34,265 nt of DNA from assembly GCA_017465085.1 (NCBI GenBank), contig JAFTWW010000012.1, positions 1 through 34,265 of the forward strand. The letters are read 5' to 3'. Origin of the DNA: Clostridia bacterium (GTDB taxonomy: Bacteria; Bacillota; Clostridia; Oscillospirales; Acutalibacteraceae). Below are positions 1-7,800 of this stretch, piece by piece. The first letter of the stretch is position 1. Every line of letters starts with the position of its first letter. The notes below the pieces were generated by a model that ran no database searches, was not told the origin of the DNA, and was given only the letters and a program-made list of their open reading frames with translations. Position numbers and translations under genes: made by a program.

Positions 1-84
1 GGTAGACTACCGGGTTGATAGGCAGCAGGTGTAAGCGTAGCGATACGTGTGCTAGGCTGTACTAATAGACCGAGGGCTTGACCT
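1..84 (+). rRNA. 23S ribosomal RNA, 3' end (partial)
   Basis: The first ~84 bases match the conserved 3' end of bacterial 23S rRNA: a GCGTAGCGATACG-type segment, then GCTAGGCTGTACTAATAGACCGAG and the GGGCTTGACC terminus. Only the last helix is inside the window; the rest lies to the left. The exact mature end (83-86) is estimated. No 5S gene follows: after ~65 unremarkable bases an intrinsic terminator closes the operon. Confidence 0.93.
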
Positions 85-148
85 ATTTTTTCGTATCCTC
101 TTCTTCCATTACTTGTTCAGTTTTCAGGGTGTGAGGAAATAAATAAGC

Positions 149-183
149 AAAACCGATTAGGATTTTCCTAATCGGTTTTTTTG
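149..183 (+). terminator. Intrinsic terminator of the rRNA operon
   Basis: A perfect 12-bp stem (AACCGATTAGGA 151-162 with TCCTAATCGGTT 166-177) has a TTT loop and a 7-T tract ending at 182. It follows the 23S end directly. On the minus strand it is also followed by a short U tract, so it can serve the XRE gene as well. Confidence 0.9.
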
Positions 184-202
184 TTTATAATGAAAAATGA
201 AT
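149..202. repeat. Direct repeat copy 1 flanking the XRE/lipoprotein cassette
   Basis: This segment (terminator plus GTTTATAATGAAAAATGAAT) recurs at 1462-1514 in the same orientation and differs only by one T in the T-run. The two copies bracket the three genes at 251-1457. It could be a trace of insertion by recombination, or a duplicated terminator unit. Confidence 0.85.
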
Positions 203-250
203 AATGAATAATGAATAATTATGGTGTGTGGACCTCGATTGACCGTTGCT

Positions 251-490
251 TTAGCATAAAATTTCTTCAAAGGTCTTATCAAAAACCTTTGCAAAGGCGA
301 TTATTTCGATATCGGTTACAAACCGCTTGCCGCACTCAATTCTTTGAATAGCATTTTTATCTATATCAATGCCTACGAGCTGCATCCTATCGGCAAGCTC
401 ACGCTGAGAAATTTTGAGTTCAATTCGAAATTTTGATATATTTTTACCACAAACGTTATTTAAGCCCTCTGCAGTTTTGTTTATAAACAT
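251..490 (-). CDS. XRE/Cro-type HTH transcriptional regulator
   Basis: A 79-residue single-domain helix-turn-helix protein of the XRE/Cro-CI family. Visible elements are an N-terminal helix with KFRIELKISQRELADRM, a recognition-helix stretch around GIDIDKNAIQRIECGKR, and the C-terminal DIEIIAFAKVFDKTFEEIL typical of phage-repressor-like HTH_3 domains. The start at 490 is preferred over an in-frame ATG at 511 because an AAGGAG site lies 7 bases upstream of it. The gene is divergent from the lipoprotein gene at 597. Two TGACATTTA-containing palindromes sit in the shared promoter region and are probably its own operators. It has no effector domain, so it is a small DNA-binding switch. Confidence 0.85.
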   Translation of the reverse strand: MFINKTAEGLNNVCGKNISKFRIELKISQRELADRMQLVGIDIDKNAIQRIECGKRFVTDIEIIAFAKVFDKTFEEILC

Positions 491-505
491 TAAAATTCTC
501 CTTTT

Positions 506-524
506 TGACATTTAGTGCTTGTCA
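506..524. promoter_or_regulatory. Probable operator O1 (imperfect palindrome)
   Basis: TGACATTTA-G-TGCTTGTCA is an imperfect version of the perfect palindrome at 559-577. It shares the complete left half-site, and its right half covers the -35 TTGTCA (519-524) of the lipoprotein promoter. It also overlaps the upstream edge of the XRE gene, as expected for an autoregulated divergent switch. Confidence 0.7.
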
Positions 525-547
525 ACAAAGAAATTATATGCTATAAT
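519..547 (+). promoter_or_regulatory. Sigma-A type promoter of the lipoprotein operon
   Basis: TTGTCA (519-524), a 17-base spacer and a perfect TATAAT (542-547) form a strong housekeeping promoter reading into the lipoprotein gene at 597. It lies between the two palindromes of the XRE regulator. Confidence 0.85.
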
Positions 548-558
548 GTATGCAAATA

Positions 559-577
559 TGACATTTACTAAATGTCA
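559..577. promoter_or_regulatory. Probable operator O2 (perfect 19-bp palindrome)
   Basis: TGACATTTACTAAATGTCA is a perfect palindrome around a central C, placed just downstream of the -10, where a bound repressor would block transcription. Its centre is 53 bp from the centre of O1, about five helical turns. Confidence 0.78.
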
Positions 578-596
578 AACAAAGGAGGGGAGAAGA

Positions 597-1067
597 ATGA
601 AAAAGATATTAGCAATGTTACTTACGGTGCTTTTGGTTTTTTCGCTGACAGCATGCGGCAACAATTCCGAAACGACGGATGAAACTGTTGATGATGTATT
701 AAGCGTATCATCATCGGATGATTCCGATACCGAAACGCAGGATGCAGAGTCTAAAGAGGAGGATGCAGAGTCCAAAGAGGAAGAATCCGAAGAAGTTGAG
801 AGTAATACAGAGTGGCGACAGTTCCTTAAGGATTACGAGAAGTGGGTTGATGACTACGTTGCATTTATTAAGAAATACAATGCTAACCCAAGCGACCTTT
901 CGTTGTTGTCTGATTATTCAAAGATGCTTACCGAAATGGCTGATTGGACAGAAAAGGCGGATGAGATCGAGCTTGAGCTTGAAGACTCAAGTGAAGCTCT
1001 GGAATATTCAGCAGAGCTTTTAAGAATTGCTGCTAAATTAGCTGAGGCAGGAGCCGAATTGTATTAG
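597..1067 (+). CDS. Acidic lipoprotein (DUF6591-like)
   Basis: A 156-residue predicted lipoprotein. Residues 1-20 form a lipoprotein signal peptide with lipobox L-T-A-C and Cys20 as the lipidation site. Residues 21-70 are a low-complexity Asp/Glu/Ser linker that includes an internal duplication of DAESKEE. Residues ~72-156 are a helical domain with a WRQFLKDYEKWVDDYV start, which resembles the DUF6591 lipoproteins common in Clostridia (recognition from memory, moderate certainty). The ATG at 597 follows a strong AGGAGGGG site at 583-590; upstream in-frame ATGs lack one. A 15-base gap to the membrane protein suggests an operon. It would sit on the outer face of the membrane; function unknown. 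Confidence 0.85.
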   Translation: MKKILAMLLTVLLVFSLTACGNNSETTDETVDDVLSVSSSDDSDTETQDAESKEEDAESKEEESEEVESNTEWRQFLKDYEKWVDDYVAFIKKYNANPSDLSLLSDYSKMLTEMADWTEKADEIELELEDSSEALEYSAELLRIAAKLAEAGAELY

Positions 1068-1082
1068 TAAGGAGTTTTATTT

Positions 1083-1457
1083 ATGAGAAAAAGAAGTATA
1101 GCTTTATTGGTTGCAACTGTAGCGGCAACCGCATATACAGTATATCTGTTTTGTTATTTTATAGGCGGATTATCTGCGGCCGAGGGAACAGAGCTTGTAG
1201 GGGGCGCCATAGCGACCGCGCTTGTTACCCCTCACGCTGTTATGTTCTTAATCGGCGCTATTTTCGGATGGCTGGGTTTCCTGCTCAAAAAATCTTGGGC
1301 AGCTTTAGTTGGGGCTATTCTCTATTCCGTTGGCTCGCTTTTCTTCCTTGCCTACATAATGTTTGGCGCGCCGATCTTAATCGTAGGATTTATAGGTTAC
1401 GCTAATCAAAAGAAGCTTAATAAAAAAGCAAAAGAAGCAGTCGAAACAGACGAATAA
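1083..1457 (+). CDS. Small polytopic membrane protein, unknown function
   Basis: A 124-residue hydrophobic protein preceded by AAGGAG (1070-1075), 15 bases after the lipoprotein stop, so probably co-transcribed. Three to four membrane segments can be seen, roughly residues 7-30, 38-63, 70-92 and 94-107, followed by a basic/acidic cytoplasmic tail (KKLNKKAKEAVETDE). No catalytic or transport motif was recognised. Pairing with a lipoprotein under an XRE switch suggests an envelope-stress or surface module, but that is inference. Confidence 0.8.
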   Translation: MRKRSIALLVATVAATAYTVYLFCYFIGGLSAAEGTELVGGAIATALVTPHAVMFLIGAIFGWLGFLLKKSWAALVGAILYSVGSLFFLAYIMFGAPILIVGFIGYANQKKLNKKAKEAVETDE

Positions 1458-1461
1458 AATA

Positions 1462-1514
1462 AAAACCGATTAGGATTTTCCTAATCGGTTTTTTGTTTAT
1501 AATGAAAAATGAAT
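1462..1514. repeat. Direct repeat copy 2 flanking the XRE/lipoprotein cassette
   Basis: Same sequence as 149-202 apart from one T fewer in the T-run, same orientation. It contains the terminator below and the ATGAAAAATGAAT tail. Confidence 0.85.
1464..1494 (+). terminator. Intrinsic terminator of the lipoprotein operon
   Basis: The 12-bp stem AACCGATTAGGA / TCCTAATCGGTT with a TTT loop and a 6-T run lies immediately after the membrane-protein stop. It is identical to the rRNA operon terminator. On the minus strand it could also stop the SLOG-like gene. Confidence 0.9.
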
Positions 1515-1536
1515 GATATCGGTATTCGAGATGCTA
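1497..1536. repeat. Small interspersed palindromic element (copy a, degenerate)
   Basis: ATGAAAAATGAATGATATCGG followed by ATTCGAGATGCTAAT. The latter is the reverse-complement type of the GTTAGC...GCGAAC core seen at 10481-10507, 19565-19585 and 34029-34046. All copies follow AATGAATAATGAA-like A/T-rich stretches next to terminators. Confidence 0.4.
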
Positions 1537-1540
1537 ATGT

Positions 1541-1975
1541 TTATTTTGCTTCAATATTTATAACGGTTTTGCCCTTTTTCTCTGCCAATACCTTAAACTG
1601 AGTGGCTCCACCTATAACCCTATTTACATATGTTATAACAAAATCGGATTTTTCTATCATCCACCGATTTCGTTTAACGATGGCAAATTTAAGCGGCGCT
1701 TTTTCTATACCCTCGGGATAAATTGTATTAGAAAAATCCTCATATTCCTTTTCGCTTTCTCTCGGCAGATAAGCTAAAACCACAGAATATTTAATATGAG
1801 GATATGTAACAGTAAGCTCACCTAAAATACTTTTAACATAAAAATCAAACTGCCCGTGGTTACCAACATAAAAGGTATCCGCATTTTTATTTTCGATTAA
1901 ATTTATAATCTCTCTTCTAAGGTTTGGGATTATCTCCTTTCCCGCATCAGAATGTCCAAAAAACGTGCAGGTCAT
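1541..1975 (-). CDS. SLOG/Rossmann-like protein (YpsA/DUF1273-related)
   Basis: A 144-residue protein with the look of the SLOG nucleotide-binding superfamily: an N-terminal TFFGHSD strand-loop (residues 3-9), a central FYVGNHGQFD segment (35-44), and a C-terminal RNRWMIEKSDFVITYV...GGATQF...KGKTVINI block. Similar short proteins occur widely in Firmicutes with no firm function; SLOG proteins bind nucleotide-derived ligands. The start at 1975 follows GAGGTGAT with 5 bases spacing. It is transcribed divergently from the ribbon-helix-helix gene at 2083 across a palindrome-rich region. A near-identical partial copy lies at 34069-34265 at the other end of the window. Confidence 0.78.
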   Translation of the reverse strand: MTCTFFGHSDAGKEIIPNLRREIINLIENKNADTFYVGNHGQFDFYVKSILGELTVTYPHIKYSVVLAYLPRESEKEYEDFSNTIYPEGIEKAPLKFAIVKRNRWMIEKSDFVITYVNRVIGGATQFKVLAEKKGKTVINIEAK

Positions 1976-1996
1976 AATATCACCTCAATTTATATG

Positions 1997-2076
1997 GTAT
2001 ACTTAAAATAAGTATACTGACCACATTATACCACAAAATAATCTTAAAATATACTTAAAATAAGATTTTTTGTGGT
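1997..2076. promoter_or_regulatory. Divergent control region with two large palindromes
   Basis: The first palindrome (1997-2017) has 9-bp arms GTATACTTA / TAAGTATAC around AAA. The second (2030-2076) pairs ACCACAAAATAATCTTA with TAAGATTTTTTGTGGT around an internal TATACTTA. The 15-mer TATACTTAAAATAAG occurs at 1998-2012 and 2050-2064, exactly 52 bp apart. A minus-strand TATAAT (+ strand ATTATA 2025-2030) lies between them and probably drives the SLOG gene. These are the natural operator candidates for the neighbouring ribbon-helix-helix protein. Confidence 0.65.
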
Positions 2077-2082
2077 GACGAA

Positions 2083-2262
2083 ATGAGAAATAAGGAAAAT
2101 AAACATTTAGGTATAGAGATTCCCCCTGAATTGCACAGAAAATTACACTATATATCAAAGTATGAGGGGCGTTCTGCTAACGGGCAGATTTTATACCTTA
2201 TTCGCCAATGCATTAAAGAATTTGAAAAAGAAAACGGCGAAATCGAGGAAAATAAAGATTAA
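2083..2262 (+). CDS. Ribbon-helix-helix (Arc/MetJ-like) DNA-binding protein
   Basis: A 59-residue protein. The segment HLGIEIPPELHRKLHYISKY matches the beta-strand plus helix of the Arc/MetJ/CopG fold, followed by GRSANGQILYLIRQCIKEFEKE, the second helix with the usual 'S-x-N-x-x-I' turn. The C-terminus is acidic. ATG at 2083 has a weak GTGGTG upstream. It is divergent from the SLOG gene and faces two palindromes, so it is likely an autoregulator of the pair. Its small size and proximity to a SLOG protein could suggest a toxin-antitoxin-like unit, but no toxin signature was seen. Confidence 0.75.
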   Translation: MRNKENKHLGIEIPPELHRKLHYISKYEGRSANGQILYLIRQCIKEFEKENGEIEENKD

Positions 2263-2580
2263 ATTATACGGGAGGCGTTTGTGAGACTTCTCTAAGGGAA
2301 GTCTTGCAGTTTTATTCGCCAAGGCGAGTTCTATTGCTTCGCAGTTATATTATGCTTTCGCATAGTGATATTGTCCTACGGACAGTTTTTAGGGCGAATA
2401 AAATATCACTACGATCAGAGAGAGTAATATCACTTTCACAAAGTGAAAATATCACTCTGTGCGTTAGCACAGAATATCACTTTTTCTTTCTCTTTTTGTT
2501 GTAAAAAGGATTTGGGTATTACCCAAAAAAGCATTTGTACTTGCAAATGCGAAGCTGGTTCTATCTGATAAATATAAGAA
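2263..2580 (+). other. Gene-free hairpin array with ATATCACT linkers
   Basis: No supportable gene; an orphan GGGAGG (2270-2275) leads only to a 4-codon GTG frame ending in TAA. Hairpins: AGACTTC/GAAGTCT (2284-2304); an 11-bp long-range stem TTTTATTCGCC (2310-2320) with GGCGAATAAAA (2393-2403), enclosing TATGC-TTTC-GCATA (2351-2364) and TGTCC-TAC-GGACA (2372-2384); TTTCAC-AAA-GTGAAA (2434-2448); CTGTGC-GTTA-GCACAG (2457-2472); TTTGGGT/ACCCAAA (2511-2527); GCATTTG/CAAATGC (2531-2550). ATATCACT recurs at 2403, 2427, 2449 and 2474, with an inverted AGTGATAT at 2364. It may be a structured RNA or a protein-binding array. Confidence 0.6.
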
Positions 2581-2609
2581 AACCTTGATGAAATTCATCG
2601 AGGTTTTTA
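2581..2609 (+). terminator. Intrinsic terminator
   Basis: AACCTTGATG and CATCGAGGTT pair (one G-U) around AAATT and run into TTTTT. It closes the hairpin array and isolates it from the glycosidase operon. Confidence 0.8.
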
Positions 2610-2702
2610 TCATCCTTATGAGAAGTAGCGTTTCGCCTCCTTTTCTTTTTTTTCGGGGCCCTTTTTACATTCGTCAATGCCGAGCGCATAACTTTTATTA
2701 TG

Positions 2703-2731
2703 TTGACGAATAGGAAAAAATATGATAAAAT
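2703..2731 (+). promoter_or_regulatory. Promoter of glycosidase/giant-protein operon 1
   Basis: TTGACG (2703-2708), 17 bases, TAAAAT (2726-2731). The operon-2 promoter at 10737 has nearly the same elements. Confidence 0.7.
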
Positions 2732-2769
2732 AATAATTATTATGGGAAATTGTCATTTGGAGGTAAGAT

Positions 2770-4815
2770 ATGAGCGTGAAATTTTCTAAACGAATAATCA
2801 TGAGCGTGGTATCGCTGACCCTTTGCATCGCCGTTGCAGTCGCTTCTCTGGCGGTTAGTTCGGCAAGCGGTGTTACCACCTCGAGAACAATCACTGTTGA
2901 CACGGGCAGTGTTATTCAGGACTCTTATGAGGGCATTGGTAATAACCTCTGGTGCGGTCCTTATTTTTACGGCATGAACGATGCGTATCAGCTGGTAAAT
3001 AATAAGCGTACCAACACGGTTAAGCCCGCATTTATGAGAATGATGTTCTATCCTCAATGGATAGTTTATCTGGATGAGGATTCCTCTGTTCAGGAGCAGA
3101 GGTGGAATGAGGGCATCTATAATTTTGATAGTCTTGAATATAAGAATTTTGTTATAAGATGTAAGATGTTCGAGGAGGCAGGCACAATTGTGCAGCTTAA
3201 CTTCGGCGGAATTGTTGACCCTCTTATGCAGGATTGGTTTGGTATTCCAGGCTCCTCCCGTTACGGAACGGATGGCACCCGCGCCGCTCCCCGTAACCTT
3301 GAGGCCTTTGCTCAGGCGGCATACAGTCTTTGGTATCAGCTTTATTATGTTGAGGGCCTCGAAAATGTTCGCTATTTCTCATTCTATAATGAGGTTAACG
3401 GCTCCAACTACGAAACCGTTCTGGATAAGCGAATTTATTATTCCCGCATGGTTAAAGAGGTACACGAAAAATTCGTTGCCGAGGGCAAGAGAGATTTAGT
3501 CCGCATCTGCGGTACCGATTTCTCGGGCTGGTGGACCGATGATATGAAGATACCTGAGTTCTTCGAGGTTGCCATAAGCGAGCAAACCTATGAAGACGGC
3601 ACCAAGGCATACGATTATCTTGCTACCCATTCATATGTTGCCAATCTTGACACCATAGATTTTAAGATAGGTATGGACCTTACTGATGGCATAGGCCTTT
3701 ATAACGCTATGCTTGAGGGTTATAAGACCCTTACCGCTAACGTTCCTGATTTATACATAACCGAGTTTTCAGGTTTCCCTGAGGTTATTGTTGCAAATAA
3801 CGCTGCTCAGAAGAAGAATCTTGAGTTCGGTGTAAATGAAACCTCCATGATAATTGCCCAGAGCAATGCGGGCATGGGCGGAACTGCCGCTTGGTTCTAT
3901 ATGGGTGAATATATACCCTATCCTACCTCTGTAGGTCAAAGCGGTATAAATATTAACCTTTGGGTTTGCCCCTCTCAGAGATTAAGCGGCACCTCAGAGC
4001 TGTTCGGCGTTTCGGGAACCCTTATGAGATATATTCCTAAGAAGAGCACAATTGTTAAAACAACGAATGACTCTGATGATATCATCTCTGCTACATACCT
4101 GAAGGATGGCGATATCTCTGTTGTTTCAGAGGTAGAGAAGAGCGCAGATACCAGAAACCTTACTGTAAATATCGGCTCTGCCGCCGCAGGCAAAACCTTC
4201 AAGAGAATTATTTATTATTTCCCCGAGGATATTGAGGGCGAGAATGTTCCCTCCTATGCCGAGGAAGAGGATACCGTTGCTGATACAGGTTTAGACAGAC
4301 CTGACGGCGACCTGTTGCCCTACGCCGATAAGATAGTTACTGCGAATTCAAGCGGCGTTATTACCGATACATTACCTACCGATAGACATATGACCGTAAT
4401 TTACACCACTATGGACGAACAGGTTCAGGTTGTAACAGGAGAAGAAAGCGCTCAGGTAGAGATGAAGCTTGGCGAAACCAAAACCTTTACGGTTGATGCT
4501 ATCTACGGCACTAAGGATTCGGGCGGCAACCCCATTCTCGATGCCACCGCCGCTGACCTTTCGGCTGTTACCTGGGAAATCGGCAAGAACGATTATGTTG
4601 CCGCAGATGACGGTTACGGAACAGGCGGAGGTTATGGCTGGACTACAAATAATGTAGGCAATCTTGTTGCAAATGGCAGCTCTGCCACCTATACCGCAAC
4701 AAGCGGTCAGCTCAATGTTGGAGATACCGTTGCAATTAAGGTTTCCTCCAACTACTCAAGGGATGCCTTGGGTCTTTCGGCATACACAGTAATTATCGTT
4801 AAGATAGTAGCATAA
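2770..4815 (+). CDS. Secreted clan GH-A-like glycoside hydrolase (paralog 1)
   Basis: A 681-residue secreted protein. Residues 1-33 are a signal peptide (basic KFSKR, then a hydrophobic core). The catalytic (beta/alpha)8 barrel follows from ~42 (EGIGNNLW, like the opening of many retaining clan GH-A enzymes) to ~345. The likely acid/base is Glu208 in FSFYNEVN; the likely nucleophile is Glu332 in LYITEFSG; His287 lies in THSY. After it come a small beta-sandwich and a ~140-residue Ig-like C-terminal region. The exact GH family (39, 51, 79 or 30-like) cannot be named from sight. ATG at 2770 follows GGAGG. The giant binding protein starts 17 bases downstream. It is a full-length paralog of the protein at 10838. 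Confidence 0.75.
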   Translation: MSVKFSKRIIMSVVSLTLCIAVAVASLAVSSASGVTTSRTITVDTGSVIQDSYEGIGNNLWCGPYFYGMNDAYQLVNNKRTNTVKPAFMRMMFYPQWIVYLDEDSSVQEQRWNEGIYNFDSLEYKNFVIRCKMFEEAGTIVQLNFGGIVDPLMQDWFGIPGSSRYGTDGTRAAPRNLEAFAQAAYSLWYQLYYVEGLENVRYFSFYNEVNGSNYETVLDKRIYYSRMVKEVHEKFVAEGKRDLVRICGTDFSGWWTDDMKIPEFFEVAISEQTYEDGTKAYDYLATHSYVANLDTIDFKIGMDLTDGIGLYNAMLEGYKTLTANVPDLYITEFSGFPEVIVANNAAQKKNLEFGVNETSMIIAQSNAGMGGTAAWFYMGEYIPYPTSVGQSGININLWVCPSQRLSGTSELFGVSGTLMRYIPKKSTIVKTTNDSDDIISATYLKDGDISVVSEVEKSADTRNLTVNIGSAAAGKTFKRIIYYFPEDIEGENVPSYAEEEDTVADTGLDRPDGDLLPYADKIVTANSSGVITDTLPTDRHMTVIYTTMDEQVQVVTGEESAQVEMKLGETKTFTVDAIYGTKDSGGNPILDATAADLSAVTWEIGKNDYVAADDGYGTGGGYGWTTNNVGNLVANGSSATYTATSGQLNVGDTVAIKVSSNYSRDALGLSAYTVIIVKIVA

Positions 4816-4832
4816 GGGAGGGGAGAAGCATT

Positions 4833-7800
4833 ATGAAAAAGTTTATTTATAAAAACATATCGGTTGTTCTTTCCCTCACCCTCGTTTTAGGCGTTTTATT
4901 CCCCTGCCTTTCAGGCTTCGGCGCTTCGGCATACACCGCAGAAAATCAGGCTAAGAAAACCCAGTTTGATACTGCAGTCCAAACCCTTTTAACTGCTTGG
5001 GGTAATATGGATGAGGATACATCCGCTTTTACCTATCCTTATAAATGGGTGGATGATAGCAGCACCACACAGGTTTCCGTTCTTACCGATGCGGCAGACC
5101 CTACGGGTGTTAGCCTTGGCGGTAAAACCGCCGATATAACCGTTGCCGATACAAGCGCGGGTGACGGTAAGGCAAAGGTTGTTTATGCCTTTAACCTGAA
5201 CCTTAATCAGATTTCTGCCTTTACCATCGGCGATATAGAGGATATTTGCTTCTGGTTGAAGACAGATAAGGACATAAATGCCCGTTTCTACTTTAACTCA
5301 CCCTCTTACGATGAGCCTTATAATAACTTTACCTTAAATTCGGAAATCAAATCCTTCAAAAACGGATATTCCTACTCGGCATCTGCTTCTGCTGATTGGC
5401 AGAAGGTATCCATCAGAGAGATGTTGGGCGAAGAGGCGTTCCTTGCTTGGCGCAGCGCTCACGCTACAGGCGCATTTATCCGCTTTAATGCAGATTTCGC
5501 CCTTGCCTCAGAGGGTGATGCCGCCACAGTAACCTTGGGTGGAGCCCGCTTCGATTATAAGGATGCGGTTGAGCTTCCCGAGGGCGTGGAGAATTTAAGT
5601 CCCTATGAGCTTTTAAGCGAGGCAGAAGGCTTTGATATAAGCGGACTTAACAATACGGCGGAGTTTACCTCTGCTAAGCAGAGCCTTGCAACATTACTTG
5701 CAAACGCTTTTGACCCCACCGAGTTAAAGACCGCTTGGGGCAAGATTAACCGTCTTGCAATGACCGATTATCTCTATCCCTACGGTATGATTAACACGGA
5801 TACGGATAAAACCGATGGCAGTTACGAGGATGCCATATATTTCCGCGAGGGCGTTGAGGGTGTTACCACAACCTATAATCTTAACGAGGATAAGTATTTA
5901 TTCGGTGAAAAATCAGCCACCTTCGATTTTGCCCTATGCAAAAACAGAACGGCAATTTCTACAGGCGATAATCAGAATACCGTTTATCTCTCCGTTGATG
6001 CTGATACGGTTGCGGAAGATGAGCTGGCAGATAACTTTGGCACCGTAAGAAACCTTTACGGCGCAGATGATTTGCAATTTAGCTTTGTTGTAAACAAAAT
6101 CAATACTGCCGCTACGGGCGCTAAGCTGGGCTTCAGAATAACGGGTACATACGGCACCTTTGGTGTTAGAAAATCCAGCATATCTTATGATATCAATGAG
6201 GATATGGTTGGGGAGGTTATCACCGTTAAGTTCTCCGACCTTGCAGAATCGGCAGGTATGCCCAACTGGAAGCAGGCCTTTACAACGGAAGGCGGCACTA
6301 TTGCCAGAATTGAGCTTCAGCTTTTTGATGACGATTCCGAAAACAACATAGCCGTTAATATGACCGTGGGAACGGTTGTTAGCATACTTTATAATGATGT
6401 TCCCACCGATAGCGAAACAGAATCTTGGAATATATCCGATTGGGTATATGCCGCAAAGAGTCTTGACCTTACGGGCTATCACGAAACCGAGGATTTTCTT
6501 GCCGCTCTGAGCAGCGCCGAGGAAATAAGAGAGATTTCGGGAATTGAAAAAAGCAGCGCGGTTACTACCTATAATGAGCTTGCTTCGGCTGATGTATCGG
6601 GCTTTGGTGAAAATCTTCTTGCAGGTATCACCCCTGAAATCAACTATTACGATGGCGTAAGCGAAAATAAAACCGCTATGTTCACCGTGAACTATGAGAA
6701 ATTTGCCGATGGCAACATCTTTATCGGCGATACTATTACGGGAGCGGATTTCTCAAACAGCGGCTCCTTTGTTGAGTTTATTTATGACCTTAAGAAAATA
6801 AACGCTATAGATAAGGTTGCTGTGGCATCCGTTTCTAATTCCGCTCTTCGCAATTATAAATATAAGCTTTACGGCGCAAGAACCGAAGGCGAGCTATTTA
6901 CCGCAGATTCTCTGCTTCTTACCTATGTTAACCGAGATGGCTCTGCGGCTCAGATTATTGATTACTCAGGCGAGCCTCAGGTTACCGCAAGGTATATAGC
7001 GCTTAGAATTTATACCCCCGCCTGCGATATGTCCGCCTTCGATAACACCGTTCGTCTAAACGAACTAGGGGTTTGGGGCTATTCCAAGGATTACTCCCTC
7101 GAGGGAATGGAGTTCAGCGCCAGCAGGATAGAATCCTTAGGTAATAATATCCTTGCAAACGGTGATGTTAAGCCCTTCGTTCGCGCTAACACGGGCAACC
7201 GTCAGAAATTTACGGGATTGTTCGATGCGGAAAAATACCCCTTAACAAATGTTTTTGATAAGGATGTTAATACCGCCATTGCAGTTTCGGGCAACTACCG
7301 TATGCGCTACGCCTCCGATACCACATCCCTGCACATTTATTTCGATTTAGGCAAGGCCTATTCCATAAACAAGTTTATGCTTTCGAGCATGAACGCTGTT
7401 TATAACGAGATAGGTAAATATAAAGTTCACGCTTCTAACGACCTTAATCAGCTTTTCACACAGAATTCTGTTGTGGCGGAGCACGATAACACGGTTAACA
7501 CCTCAAAAATGCAGATAATCACAATGAAGACCGATGTGGTAGCCCGTTATGTGAGCTTCCATATTACTCTTGCGGTTTCTGATTACGAGGCCCTTATAGC
7601 TAAGCATGGAAAGGGCTATGAGGGCGCCGCCATCCGCATAAGTGAGTTAGGCGTTTTCGGAGAGGAATATGAGAGAGTTCCTGTTAAGCAGAATGTTTTA
7701 GCCCATGTTCCCGTTGAGATTAATCGAGTTGACGGGGACGGAAACAAGGTAGCCATCGGCGAGACCGAGTATTCGGCTACGGGCCATAAGCTTACCTATG

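Noticed and set aside
84-150. Possible 5S rRNA or tRNA after the 23S gene
   Set aside because: The space is too short and there is no 5S or cloverleaf signature.
2083-2262. Classical type II toxin-antitoxin pair with the SLOG gene
   Set aside because: The genes are divergent, not co-operonic, and the SLOG protein has no RelE, Doc, PIN or MazF motif. Kept only as a speculative idea.
2403-2481. CRISPR-like array (ATATCACT repeats with 14-17-base spacers)
   Set aside because: The repeats are only 8 bases long, spacers are themselves hairpins and no cas genes are present.
2304-2504. 66-codon plus-strand frame in the hairpin array
   Set aside because: It begins with TTG, lacks a ribosome binding site and its sequence is set by the hairpins and linkers.
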